Shown: positions 37,421-46,337, numbered from the stretch's first letter. The stretch: 64,000 nucleotides of DNA from Bacillota bacterium (GCA_023386955.1 JAEWIS010000041.1:97066-161065); one strand, 5' to 3'. A program made the numbers and translations. The notes: a model not told the origin generated them from the sequence alone.

Positions 37421-37762
37421 ATGTATATTTTACTTGTTTTAATAAATGTTATTTTTCTTACTTCTGGACAGATTTTTTGGAAGATGTCCGTGAAAAATTT
37501 AGATACCTATTCATTTTCATCGGTTGTAACAGTGTTTTTATCACCACATTTTTTTATTGGAGCTCTTTTATATGCACTTGCTACACTAATATGGATTTTT
37601 TTATTATCTAAATTACCTTTAAGTACGTTATATCCTCTTCAAAGTCTAGCGTATGTTTTTGGATTGATTGCAGGGTATCTTATTTTTAAAGAGTTGATAA
37701 CCTTACAGAAAGTTGTAGGTGTTTCTATCATCCTGGTAGGAGTTTTTATAGTTGCAAAGTAG
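37421..37762 (+). CDS. Small four-helix transporter-like protein (EamA/SMR type), candidate sugar-lipid flippase
   Basis: A 113-residue protein with four transmembrane helices: LINVIFLTSGQIFWK with the helix-1 polar residues, FFIGALLYALATLIWIF, LSTLYPLQSLAYVFGLIAGYLIF and VVGVSIILVGVFIVA. The layout matches ArnE/EmrE-like proteins that flip polyprenyl-phosphate sugars. It starts two bases after the DUF2304 gene. Confidence 0.8.
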   Translation: MYILLVLINVIFLTSGQIFWKMSVKNLDTYSFSSVVTVFLSPHFFIGALLYALATLIWIFLLSKLPLSTLYPLQSLAYVFGLIAGYLIFKELITLQKVVGVSIILVGVFIVAK

Positions 37763-37855
37763 AAGGTATGTAAAATTTAAGAAAAACATGTCTAAGGTTG
37801 AAAAAAATATCTCCGCAGGAAACTCCGTATCCTGACTGTTCAGGGCGTGACAATA

Positions 37856-38776
37856 ATGGGAAAAGAATTAGCAATACTTCTTACCACATACAATGGTGAA
37901 AAGTATATTCATGAATTATTAGATTCAATACTTCTCACAATTGACTCATTTGATTTATATATTCGAGATGATGGTTCTACAGATCGAACAGTCGAAATAA
38001 TAAAGGAATACGAATGGAATCACAAGGAGTCCATTAAAGCATTTTATGGAGAAAACGTTGGAACTTCTCAGGGGTTTAATGATTTATTAAAAATATCATT
38101 GGATGATGGTCATACATTCTTCATGTTTGCCGACCAGGACGATAAGTGGATTGATAAAAAGATAGATCAGATGCTTGATTATCTGAAAGCTGGCGACGAT
38201 AATAAACCTCGATTAATTCACAGTAATTTATATGTCGTAGACGAAAATTTGAATATGATTGACGAATCATTCTGGCGGTATCAACATCTCAATCCATATC
38301 GTACTAGATTTAATCGGTTGCTTATTCAAAATGTAATAACCGGTTGTACTGTGGGGATGAATCGAAAGTTAGCTGAGTTGGTGTACCCTATACCACGGGA
38401 AGCAATTATGCATGACTGGTGGATTGGATTAGTTGCGAGTGCTTTTGGTGTTATAGATGTCATTGATGAGCCTCTTGTTTATTACAGGCAACATAATGCT
38501 AACACCATTGGAGCCCAAAAGTTTGCCGTATCACTGAAGAAAATTAATGAGAGTTTCATGATTACTAAATATACTAAGCAAGCTGAAGCATTCTATGAAA
38601 AGTACTACAAGCTCCTAAGTTTAGATTATAGAAGAGTCCTCCAAGCTTTCATTTCCTTATCTTCAGTCAATAAGTTAAAAGCCATTGAGTTGGTCGTGAA
38701 ATTTTCTTTTTTTAAGAATGGTATAATTAGAAATATCGGATTTTTATTTAAATTGCTGTTTCAAAAGAGGATGTAA
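37856..38776 (+). CDS. Glycosyltransferase family 2, RfbF-like
   Basis: A 306-residue GT-A protein with LAILLTTYNGEKYIHELLDS, YIRDDGSTDRT and FADQDDKWIDKK, the pattern of rhamnosyltransferases of the RfbF/WbbL type. The ATG at 37856 has AGGG upstream; a GTG nine bases earlier is in frame. A short GC-richer patch just before the gene (about 37,810-37,850) contrasts with its AT-rich surroundings and may be a recombination remnant. Confidence 0.85.
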   Translation: MGKELAILLTTYNGEKYIHELLDSILLTIDSFDLYIRDDGSTDRTVEIIKEYEWNHKESIKAFYGENVGTSQGFNDLLKISLDDGHTFFMFADQDDKWIDKKIDQMLDYLKAGDDNKPRLIHSNLYVVDENLNMIDESFWRYQHLNPYRTRFNRLLIQNVITGCTVGMNRKLAELVYPIPREAIMHDWWIGLVASAFGVIDVIDEPLVYYRQHNANTIGAQKFAVSLKKINESFMITKYTKQAEAFYEKYYKLLSLDYRRVLQAFISLSSVNKLKAIELVVKFSFFKNGIIRNIGFLFKLLFQKRM

Positions 38777-38782
38777 GTTTCT

Positions 38783-39676
38783 ATGAACAGTGAAAGTGAA
38801 GTTTTTTGTATTGATGTAAGTATAATTTTAGTGAATTATAAGACTCCTGAGTTATCCTTGGGAGCTATTGAAGCTGTTCACCGATCTTTATCAGAGTATC
38901 GCTATGAAATTATTCTTGTGGATAATTATTCCTGTGATGGCCTTATTGAGCGAGCAACAGTAGATTATCCTCATATCTCACTCATTTTGAACAACGAAAA
39001 TATCGGATTTGCCAAAGCCAACAACCAAGCAATCCGCATTGCCTCAGGCCGATACATCCTCCTTCTCAACTCGGACACGGTAATTCAGCCCGATACCTTA
39101 GAAACCATGATATCCTTCATGGATGCCCATCCTACTGTAGGAGCCAGCGGCTGCAAGGTTGTTTTACCTAACGGAGAGCTTGATAAAGCTTGCCGCCGGG
39201 GTTTTCCTACTCCTTCTGCATCCTTTTATTATGCCTTTGGTTTCTCAAAACTCTTTCCCAGTGTTCCACGCTTTAATCAATATCAATTAGGATATCTGGA
39301 TCCGGACGAATCGTATCCTGTTGATTGTTTGGTCGGTGCTTTCATGATGGTACGCAGGGAAGTGATCGATCAAGTGGGGGGACTGGACGAGGAGTTTTTT
39401 ATGTATGGTGAGGACATCGACTGGTGCTACCGCATAAAGCAAGCCGGCTGGGAGATCTATTATTACCCGAAGACCTCCATTACTCACTATAAAGGGGCAT
39501 CGAGCCGTCGTAAGCCATTTAAGATTGTTTACGAGTTTCATCGGGCTATGTGGCTGTTTCATCGGAAGCATTACAAAAAAAAGTACTTGCCTTTGGTGAA
39601 TGGTTTGGTTTACCTTGGAATTGGGATTAAACTACTCATGGCGTTAATCAAAAATGGCATGAAACGTTTGGGGTGA
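38783..39676 (+). CDS. Glycosyltransferase family 2, rhamnosyltransferase-like (WbbL type)
   Basis: A 297-residue GT-A protein: VSIILVNYKTPELS, ILVDNYSCDG, NIGFAKANNQAI, LLNSDTVIQPDT and the DEEFFMYGEDIDWCYR segment typical of WbbL-like enzymes that add an early rhamnose to the lipid primer. Codon use changes from AT-rich to GC-rich around base 39,000, within the region for NIGFAKANNQ, so the gene itself spans a mosaic junction. It lies directly before the initiating transferase. Confidence 0.88.
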   Translation: MNSESEVFCIDVSIILVNYKTPELSLGAIEAVHRSLSEYRYEIILVDNYSCDGLIERATVDYPHISLILNNENIGFAKANNQAIRIASGRYILLLNSDTVIQPDTLETMISFMDAHPTVGASGCKVVLPNGELDKACRRGFPTPSASFYYAFGFSKLFPSVPRFNQYQLGYLDPDESYPVDCLVGAFMMVRREVIDQVGGLDEEFFMYGEDIDWCYRIKQAGWEIYYYPKTSITHYKGASSRRKPFKIVYEFHRAMWLFHRKHYKKKYLPLVNGLVYLGIGIKLLMALIKNGMKRLG

Positions 39677-39685
39677 AGGTAACCG

Positions 39686-41092
39686 ATGATTCGCAGAAAT
39701 CAGCATATTCTTTCTCAACTGATTGCGGTATGCGATTATGTGTTGTTTTTGTTTTCCTTCTCCATCGCCTGGTGGGTAAAGTTTGAATCAGGATGGTTTA
39801 GCTCTGGTGGATTTTTGCCACTTCGAACGTATTTTATATGGGCTATGATTTATGGAGCGCTCGCTTTGGTGTTAGGATTCTTTTTAAATTTTTATGTACC
39901 CAAACGAAAGAAGCGTTTTTCATTTGAAGTGGTTAAAATTTTGCAGATTCACTTTTTCAGTCTATTAATTCTTCTCAGCTTTTTATTTATTTATAAAGAG
40001 ATTCATATATCCAGAGAGTTTCTTGCAATTTTTGTGGCGTTAAGTGTTTTGAGTCAGTGTGTATTCCGCTACTCCGTCAAAATAGCCACTCGTGAGCTTC
40101 GGAAGAAGGGGTATAATAAACAATTTGTCCTTATCCTCGGAGCAGGCAGTCTGGGTAAACGATTCTCCAATAACCTGGAGCAATACAAAGAGCTGGGTTA
40201 TGAAGTGATTGGGTTCCTGGATGATTACAGCACGGATTCTGAGGCTGACGGCGGGTCCTACAAGCCCATTATCGGGAAGCTGGAGGACTTGGAACATGTC
40301 CTTGGTTCGGAGCTTGTAGACGAGGTTGTAATCGCTCTGCCGTTAACCGCGCATCTGAAGTACGGGCAAATTATTGCAACCTGTGAGAAGATGGGGGTCC
40401 GCACGCTTATTATTCCGGACTTCTTTGATTATTTGCCGGCGCGGCCGTATTTTGATAATTTTGCGGGGATGCCGTTAATTAATGTGCGGAGTATTCCTTT
40501 GGATGATCTGGGTAATCGAATTCTGAAGCGGGGATTCGATATTAGCTTTTCGCTGTTGGCGATTCTGATTACGCTGCCGGTGATGCTGCTGGTTGCCGCG
40601 TTGGTGAAGCTGAGCTCGCCGGGGCCTGTGATTTTTAAGCAGGAGCGGGTTGGGTTTAACCGCCGGAATTTCTTTATGTACAAATTCCGTACGATGAAGG
40701 TTATGCCGGAGACGATGTCCAATACGCAGTGGACGGTGGAGAATGATCCGCGGCGGACGAAGGTTGGCGAATTCCTACGCCGGACCAGCCTGGATGAGCT
40801 GCCTCAGTTTTTTAATGTGCTTATGGGGCATATGAGTGTGGTGGGGCCTCGTCCGGAACGTCCCTTTTTTGTGGAGCAATTTAAGGAAGAGATTCCGAAA
40901 TATATGGTGAAACATCATATCCGTCCTGGGATTACGGGGTTGGCGCAGAGCAAAGGCCTGCGTGGTGACACATCCATCAGCGAACGGGTGAAAGAGGATA
41001 TTTTCTATATTGAGAATTGGACGCTGTTATTTGATATTAAGATTATTTTGAAGACGATTATTAATGGGTTCGCGAACAAAAACGCCTATTGA
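39686..41092 (+). CDS. WbaP-type polyprenyl sugar-1-phosphate transferase
   Basis: A 468-residue initiating enzyme that transfers a hexose-1-phosphate to undecaprenyl phosphate. About four to five N-terminal helices are followed by a Rossmann-like CoA-binding-type domain (VLILGAGSLGKRF) and the C-terminal sugar-transferase domain with a reentrant helix (SFSLLAILITLPVMLLVAALV), KFRTMKVMPE, RRTSLDELPQFFNVL and VVGPRPERPFF. It resembles WsaP/WsfP of S-layer glycan loci. GAAGG precedes the ATG. Confidence 0.92.
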   Translation: MIRRNQHILSQLIAVCDYVLFLFSFSIAWWVKFESGWFSSGGFLPLRTYFIWAMIYGALALVLGFFLNFYVPKRKKRFSFEVVKILQIHFFSLLILLSFLFIYKEIHISREFLAIFVALSVLSQCVFRYSVKIATRELRKKGYNKQFVLILGAGSLGKRFSNNLEQYKELGYEVIGFLDDYSTDSEADGGSYKPIIGKLEDLEHVLGSELVDEVVIALPLTAHLKYGQIIATCEKMGVRTLIIPDFFDYLPARPYFDNFAGMPLINVRSIPLDDLGNRILKRGFDISFSLLAILITLPVMLLVAALVKLSSPGPVIFKQERVGFNRRNFFMYKFRTMKVMPETMSNTQWTVENDPRRTKVGEFLRRTSLDELPQFFNVLMGHMSVVGPRPERPFFVEQFKEEIPKYMVKHHIRPGITGLAQSKGLRGDTSISERVKEDIFYIENWTLLFDIKIILKTIINGFANKNAY

Positions 41093-41139
41093 TGCTGGAA
41101 GTAGTCATGGGGGAATTTGGGGAATTTAGGATATCCCTG

Positions 41140-41169
41140 TTGACTTTTCATATCATTCCGCATTAAAAT
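41140..41169 (+). promoter_or_regulatory. Putative sigma-A promoter
   Basis: TTGACT at 41140-41145 and TAAAAT at 41164-41169 are 18 bases apart, 75 bases before the small ORF at 41,244. Confidence 0.5.
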
Positions 41170-41243
41170 TAACGTATATTTCCAACCATACTGTCCCACA
41201 CTGGTAAGAGCAGGCATAGGATGCTTACAGGGGGGCCGCGGCG

Positions 41244-41372
41244 ATGGAAAAGGATGATTCATGGATTCAGGATGATCCGTTGGGTATTGGCCGAGGAATG
41301 GTGTATGGGGTGGTGCTGGGCGCGTTGATTTGGGCCGGCATTATCGGTGGAATTGTTTGGTGGCTGAGGTAG
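41244..41372 (+). CDS. Small single-pass membrane peptide
   Basis: A 42-residue ORF. An acidic start (MEKDDSWIQDDPLG) leads into one hydrophobic helix (VVLGALIWAGIIGGIVWWL). A G-rich GGGGGG is upstream of the ATG and a promoter-like pair lies 75 bases before it. The clean acidic-head-plus-helix layout suggests a real membrane peptide. Function unknown. Confidence 0.55.
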   Translation: MEKDDSWIQDDPLGIGRGMVYGVVLGALIWAGIIGGIVWWLR

Positions 41373-41734
41373 TTAACTGCATAGTAAACATTCGTCGCAA
41401 AGCATGCGTGGATGGATTCCGAAAGGGATCTTTCCGCGCATTTTTTAATTCCGCGGGAAGGGGGTGGCAGTGTTGAGGAAAGGAGGTGGCAGAGTGAAGG
41501 AGGTAGTCGTTGTTTTAGACGAGGTGGAGGGGGTGCGAATAGAATAAATTTGGTCGGAGTAACTCGAAATAACGCTAAGATTCTTTGTTTTTGATGATTA
41601 TTGTGAACAATGTGTGAATTCAAAAATTTTTTCGTTATCTTTTTGAAGCTGATGCTGTCTACGCTAACAGAAGGGCAAGAGAAGAAATGCCTATTAGCGC
41701 AGAGACGCAAATGCGAAAGGGAGATGATGGAGCA
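41373..41734. other. Intergenic stretch without a recognisable gene
   Basis: I see no convincing coding region, RNA or terminator here. It contains a G-rich purine tract (41,455-41,545) and an AT-rich part (41,550-41,650). Confidence 0.5.
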
Positions 41735-42076
41735 ATGTTGATGTCCATACCGTTGCCGGTGCAGGTGGATATGGTGTTGGAGGATTTGACGGAGGAGCTG
41801 TGCGGCCTGAAGGAAGGCACGGTGTTTCTGCACATTGAGGATGGGATTGTGAAGACCTATGGCGTCCGTCATCGGTTGGAGAACCGGGTGGAGCCGGGGG
41901 CTGAGGGGGATTCCCAGGTTGTGGCGGTCCGTCCGCGGCAGGTGGAGCTGCTCCGGGAAATGGCGACGGATGTGGTGAAGCGGAGGACCCATTGGAACAC
42001 AGGCATGATGTCCTACCGTTTTGTGATGCGGAAGGGGTCCATTCAGGTTTCTGTGGATTATAAGGAGCAAAAATAG
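41735..42076 (+). CDS. Conserved protein of unknown function, copy 1 of a tandem pair
   Basis: A 113-residue soluble protein that I do not recognise. It is clearly paralogous to the protein at 42,231: LKEGTVFLHIEDGIVKTYGVRH aligns with LASGTVFVQIRNDVVGKYGVKH, and the C-terminal RFVMRKGSIQVSVD with EFAMRRNVLNVSIQ. Alternative ATGs at 41687 and 41711 are in frame; AAAGGGAG at 41716-41723 and alignment with the second copy favour 41735. Highly GC-rich codon use. Confidence 0.7.
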   Translation: MLMSIPLPVQVDMVLEDLTEELCGLKEGTVFLHIEDGIVKTYGVRHRLENRVEPGAEGDSQVVAVRPRQVELLREMATDVVKRRTHWNTGMMSYRFVMRKGSIQVSVDYKEQK

Positions 42077-42134
42077 AAGATTTATAAGAATAAAGTACCA
42101 CATGTGTTAATTATTTGAACAAAATACAAAATAG

Positions 42135-42163
42135 TTGATAAATCTACAAAATATAACTATAAT
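42135..42163 (+). promoter_or_regulatory. Strong sigma-A-type promoter for the second tandem paralogue
   Basis: TTGATA at 42135-42140 and TATAAT at 42158-42163 with a 17-base spacer, in an AT-rich gap between the two paralogues. The second copy therefore has its own promoter. Confidence 0.75.
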
Positions 42164-42230
42164 AGGACTCAATACTTACATAATCATACAGAAGAATGAC
42201 ATATTTCAACAGTATCTGAGGAGGTTAGTA

Positions 42231-42605
42231 ATGCAGTCGGAACAGATTTCTCTCGCAAGGCAGATGGATTTGGTGATCCGGACAATGCAGGATGAACTGC
42301 GTTATTTGGCATCAGGGACGGTTTTTGTGCAGATCCGCAATGATGTGGTGGGCAAGTATGGTGTAAAGCATGAGCCCATCGAGATCAGCGGGGAGGAGAT
42401 GCCTGCTCCCGAGATCCATATGTCGGACAGCCATATTAAGGCATTCCGTCAATTGGCGGTTGGTTCGTTGAATCATAAAAGGAATTGGACATACGGGGAA
42501 ATGTATTTCGAATTTGCAATGCGGCGGAATGTGCTGAACGTAAGCATTCAATTGGAATCGAACTACAATATGGCGAATCTGTTCAACAAGTTTCCTCCTC
42601 AATAA
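42231..42605 (+). CDS. Conserved protein of unknown function, copy 2 of a tandem pair
   Basis: A 124-residue soluble protein, paralogue of the one at 41,735. GAGGAGG at 42218-42224 is six bases before the ATG; the open frame upstream runs through the promoter and is not coding. It has a longer, asparagine-rich tail (SNYNMANLFNKFPPQ). No catalytic motif, cysteine pattern or membrane segment is visible. Confidence 0.8.
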   Translation: MQSEQISLARQMDLVIRTMQDELRYLASGTVFVQIRNDVVGKYGVKHEPIEISGEEMPAPEIHMSDSHIKAFRQLAVGSLNHKRNWTYGEMYFEFAMRRNVLNVSIQLESNYNMANLFNKFPPQ

Positions 42606-42725
42606 GATAGGGGGGAAATAAGGGCGAATAAGGCTAAACAAAGAGGGTCTTAAGTAAAACCATTTTTTGAACTCATTCATTATACTCATCTTTCATTTCT
42701 ATGATCATTTTCTGTATCATTTCTG

Positions 42726-42752
42726 GGGACTGCCGCGGCAGTCTCTTTTTTC
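42726..42752 (+). terminator. Rho-independent terminator
   Basis: A perfect palindrome GACTGCCGCGGCAGTC at 42728-42743 is followed by TCTTTTTTCTT. It separates the tandem paralogues from the ydcC-alr operon. Confidence 0.85.
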
Positions 42753-42883
42753 TTGGTTTTATTGCCGGGTGTGATTAGGGACAAACTTTTTCCCGGGCTT
42801 GTCATGCTAGTCTGCATAATGGGTCAAGTCTCCTCATAGACATGTACCAATGTTTGAATCAGGTGCAGAGGGGATGATGAAGG

Positions 42884-44050
42884 ATGCGTCGTCGGATATG
42901 GGGTTTGAGCGTGGTGCTGCTTGTTGTGGTACTGGCGCTGGCAGGTTGTTTCGGAGGTAAGAAGGACGCGGGAGCAGTGGTGAAGGATTTGGACAAACAA
43001 GTGGAGAAGCTGGAAAGCTACACCAGCACGGGGACTATGACCCTCCATACAGGCACGGAGCCTCAGGAATATCAGGTGGAGGTGTCGTTCCAGAAGCCGT
43101 CGTATTACCGGATTTCGCTTTCCAATGACAAGAAGGATATTTCCCAGATTGTGCTGAAAAATGACGACGGTGTGTTTGTTCTGACGCCTCATCTGAACAA
43201 AAGCTTCCGGTTCCAAAGCGATTGGCCGAAGAATCAGGGCCAGGTGTACCTGTATGAGTCGCTGGTGAACAGTATCGATCAGGACAAGGAGCGGCAGTTT
43301 ACAACGGACGGCGATTCGTATGTGTTCGATGTGCTGGCTAACTACTCGAATTCCTCGCTTTCGCGCCAAAAGATCTGGATCAACAAGAAGAGCTTCGCTC
43401 CCCAGACAGTGGAAATTTATGATGCCCAGAACAAGCCGGTTGTGGTGATGAATTTCAACGACTTCAAGTTTAATGAGACCTTCGAGAAGGATTATTTCGA
43501 TATGCAGCGCAACATGACCAGCGCCCGGATTACCCTTCCCACCATGGGGCTGGAGACGCAGAAGGAAACGGCAGCGGCACAAACCGGCACTTCTGCACAG
43601 GGCCCTGCTGCACAGGCTAAAACACAACAAGGCACCACACCGGTACAAGGCAGTGCAGGGGCACAGCAGCCTGCCGCCAACGCAGCCGGAACGCCGGCAG
43701 TTCCCCAGTCCCAGGGCGTTTCGCTCGTCGAGCCGTCCTATATCCCGGCCGGGGTGGGCAAACCCAAGGCAAGTGAAACCACATTGGGAGAAAATGCAGC
43801 CATTCTTTTGAAATATACCGGCACCTACAACTATACGCTCCTGGAATCCAGACCCTCTGACAAATCGGTTTCCTACCAGGATGGGGAGCTGGTGGACCTG
43901 GGTTACAGCTTCGGGGTGCTCACAGGCGGGGAGAAGAAAACTCTGCTTTGGATGGCGCAAGGCACGGAGTTCAGACTGTCCTCCGGGGATCTTCCCGTCA
44001 ATGAAATGGTCCAAATTGCCATCTCCGTTCAAGGCTCGTCCGGCAAATAA
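42884..44050 (+). CDS. ydcC: Sporulation-associated lipoprotein YdcC (LolA-like fold)
   Basis: A 388-residue lipoprotein. The signal ends in the lipobox LALAGC with lipidated C22. The body has the LolA/LolB-like pattern (YTSTGTMTLHT, VSFQKPSYYRI, IWINKKSFAPQTVEIYD). About residues 225-275 form an Ala/Gln/Thr-rich linker and a second small domain follows (LVEPSYIPAGVGKP). In B. subtilis the homologous ydcC lies directly before alr, as here, and is expressed in the mother cell. Longer than the B. subtilis protein because of the linker and C-terminal domain. Confidence 0.82.
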   Translation: MRRRIWGLSVVLLVVVLALAGCFGGKKDAGAVVKDLDKQVEKLESYTSTGTMTLHTGTEPQEYQVEVSFQKPSYYRISLSNDKKDISQIVLKNDDGVFVLTPHLNKSFRFQSDWPKNQGQVYLYESLVNSIDQDKERQFTTDGDSYVFDVLANYSNSSLSRQKIWINKKSFAPQTVEIYDAQNKPVVVMNFNDFKFNETFEKDYFDMQRNMTSARITLPTMGLETQKETAAAQTGTSAQGPAAQAKTQQGTTPVQGSAGAQQPAANAAGTPAVPQSQGVSLVEPSYIPAGVGKPKASETTLGENAAILLKYTGTYNYTLLESRPSDKSVSYQDGELVDLGYSFGVLTGGEKKTLLWMAQGTEFRLSSGDLPVNEMVQIAISVQGSSGK

Positions 44051-44212
44051 TCGGCGGAAAGTTCATTGACAGCTTTACGGGGAGCAAGTAACATAAAGCG
44101 TATGGGTTTTGGGAATGTGCATAATTGAAGACGTTTAAGCCAGGGGTCACTGCGGGAGAGGAAAGCTCTTTCCTTGCAGTACCCCTATCGATTTCAAAGA
44201 GGGTGATGGGCA

Positions 44213-45388
44213 GTGGATGCGTTTTACCGTCCTACGTGGGTGGAGATTTCCCTGGACGCGCTGCGGCATAATCTGCGCGCTTTCAGGGCCGCTCTTCCCG
44301 CAGAGATGAGAATCATGGCTGTGGTTAAGGCGGATGCGTACGGGCACGGCGCCGTACAGATTGCCAAGGAATGTATTGCCGAGGGTGCATCCTATCTGGC
44401 GGTGGCGTTTATGGATGAGGCGCTGGAGCTGCGGCGGGCAGGCATTGAAGCGCCGGTTCTGGTATTGGGGTATACACCGGCGGAGGCAGTGCCTTTAGCC
44501 GTTAAATACAGAATTACGATTAATGTATACAGCATGGATGTGCTGGAGGCCCTGGAGAAGCGTGGACCAGAGGAGCCCTCCGTGAAAATCCACATTAAAG
44601 TGGATTCGGGCATGGGGCGGCTGGGGTTGAACCGGACGGAGGATGCTATTGCCTTTATTGAGCGTGCTCTGGCGCTGCCGGGTGTTGAGGTCGAGGGGCT
44701 GTTCACCCATTACGCCTGCGCGGACGAGGCGGATAAAGCCTACACCCAGGAGCAGTTCAGCAAGTTTGAACGGGTAGCCGGACATTTCCGGGAAAAAGGA
44801 ATCTCCTTCCCTTATGTGCATGCGGGCAATACGGCAACCGCCATTGATACCCCGGAAATCAGCTATAATATGGTTCGTTTGGGCATCGGCATGTATGGGC
44901 TGTACCCCTCCGATGAAGTGGATATGGAGCGGGTGAAGCTGCGTCCGGTGATGTCTCTCAAAACCAGGATCGTGATGCTGAAAAGTATGGAGGAAGGGGC
45001 GGGGGTCAGCTATGGCGCCTTGTACCATGCCTCCGAAGGTGAGGAGATCGCAACCCTTGCGGTGGGTTATGCGGACGGATTTTCCCGGATGCTGACGGGC
45101 AAGGCACATGCTTTGGTCCGGGGCAAGCGGGTTCCGGTAGTAGGGCGGGTCTGTATGGACCAATGTATGATCAGCCTGCGGGGCGTAACAGGTGCGGAAA
45201 TCGGCGATGAAGTGGTGCTGTTCGGTGAGCAGGACGGTCTGGTTTTGCCGGCGGAGGAGCTGGCAGAGAAGCTGGGTACCGTGAATTACGAGATTGTGTG
45301 TATGATCTCCCACCGGGTGCCACGGGTGTACACGGAAGAAGGCGTTGTGAAGAACACGGTGAATCCGCTACAGCATCAGTTCAGTTAG
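44213..45388 (+). CDS. alr: Alanine racemase
   Basis: PLP-dependent enzyme that makes D-alanine for peptidoglycan. The PLP lysine is K39 in MAVVKADAYGHG, and the second catalytic base is Y267 in GVSYGALYHASE. The start is GTG at 44213 with GAGGGTGAT upstream. Length 391 is normal. It sits between ydcC and the ndoAI-ndoA pair, the same order as in Bacillus. Confidence 0.96.
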   Translation: MDAFYRPTWVEISLDALRHNLRAFRAALPAEMRIMAVVKADAYGHGAVQIAKECIAEGASYLAVAFMDEALELRRAGIEAPVLVLGYTPAEAVPLAVKYRITINVYSMDVLEALEKRGPEEPSVKIHIKVDSGMGRLGLNRTEDAIAFIERALALPGVEVEGLFTHYACADEADKAYTQEQFSKFERVAGHFREKGISFPYVHAGNTATAIDTPEISYNMVRLGIGMYGLYPSDEVDMERVKLRPVMSLKTRIVMLKSMEEGAGVSYGALYHASEGEEIATLAVGYADGFSRMLTGKAHALVRGKRVPVVGRVCMDQCMISLRGVTGAEIGDEVVLFGEQDGLVLPAEELAEKLGTVNYEIVCMISHRVPRVYTEEGVVKNTVNPLQHQFS

Positions 45389-45688
45389 CACTGGAGCGGC
45401 AGGTTTTGTTCCTGAGCCGGCTTAGAATTTCCATGGAGAAACTTTCCTGAGGATTTTTGTGCCAAAATGCAAAGGATTTTCCCGGTTGCCGCCGAAATAT
45501 ATAAAGTAAGGATTATATCGGAAACGATAGCTCGACCATATAACATACCTGATATACGCCGGACATATATTAGCGTATGGCGTTTTAGGCAGGATAAGCC
45601 TGCGCCAGCGTGGGTATGTTGTATAATTTGCCTTTATTTGTATCATAATGGGGAAGTCAGGGCGGGTAGCTTTTGGAGGTGCGAGGAA

Positions 45689-45967
45689 GTGTCCAACGTG
45701 AATACGAAACGGATCATGATCAGTTTGCCGGATCAGCTTCTGCAGGAGGTAGACGGGATTGTGGAACAGGAAAATTCCAATCGAAGCGAGCTGATCCGTC
45801 AGGCGATGAAGCTGTACCTGACAGAGCGCCGGAAGCGCCAGCTCCGGGATTCCATGCAGCGCGGCTACATGGAGATGGCGAAGATTAACCTGAACATTGC
45901 TTCAGAGTCTTTCCATGCGGAAGAGGATGCAGGTACAACGGTGGATCGTTTGGTTAGCGGGGTGTAG
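45689..45967 (+). CDS. ndoAI: Antitoxin NdoAI (MazE-like, ribbon-helix-helix)
   Basis: A 92-residue antitoxin. The N-terminal KRIMISLPDQLLQEVDGIV and SNRSELIRQAMKLYL form the ribbon-helix-helix DNA-binding domain; the C-terminal part should wrap the toxin. The open frame extends upstream, but GGAGGT at 45675-45680 is eight bases before GTG 45689; a second GTG is at 45698. The 300 bases before it contain an isolated TATAAT at 45622-45627 with no good -35. Three bases separate it from the toxin gene. Confidence 0.92.
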   Translation: MSNVNTKRIMISLPDQLLQEVDGIVEQENSNRSELIRQAMKLYLTERRKRQLRDSMQRGYMEMAKINLNIASESFHAEEDAGTTVDRLVSGV

Positions 45968-45970
45968 CGC

Positions 45971-46321
45971 TTGATTGTGAAACGAGGCGATGTGTTTTTT
46001 GCAGATCTGTCCCCGGTGGTTGGCTCGGAGCAAGGAGGGGTACGGCCGGTGCTGGTCATTCAGAACGACATTGGCAACCGGTTCAGCCCAACAGTGATCA
46101 TAGCGGCGATTACCGCCCAGATTCAAAAAGCGAAACTGCCCACACATGTGGAGATTGATGCGGAAACCCATGGCTTCGACAGAGACTCGGTCATTTTGCT
46201 GGAGCAGATACGCACCATCGACAAGCAGCGCCTGACAGACAAGATCACGCATCTGGATGAGGACACCATGCGCAAGGTAGACGATGCCCTGCAGATCAGT
46301 TTGGGCCTTATTGACTTTTAG
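45971..46321 (+). CDS. ndoA: mRNA interferase NdoA (EndoA/MazF toxin)
   Basis: A 116-residue endoribonuclease of the MazF family that cuts single-stranded RNA at UACAU in the Bacillus homologue. The start is TTG at 45971 giving [13 protein letters not shown], as in B. subtilis. Family marks: [38 protein letters not shown] with the catalytic Arg and Thr regions, and [13 protein letters not shown]. Near-identical over most of its length to the known protein as I recall it. Confidence 0.96.
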   Translation: MIVKRGDVFFADLSPVVGSEQGGVRPVLVIQNDIGNRFSPTVIIAAITAQIQKAKLPTHVEIDAETHGFDRDSVILLEQIRTIDKQRLTDKITHLDEDTMRKVDDALQISLGLIDF

Positions 46322-46337
46322 CGGCGCAACAGTAAAG

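Noticed and set aside
45600..45688. Promoter for ndoAI
   Set aside because: TATAAT at 45622 has no acceptable -35 at 16-18 bases, so it is mentioned in the gene entry but not listed as a site.
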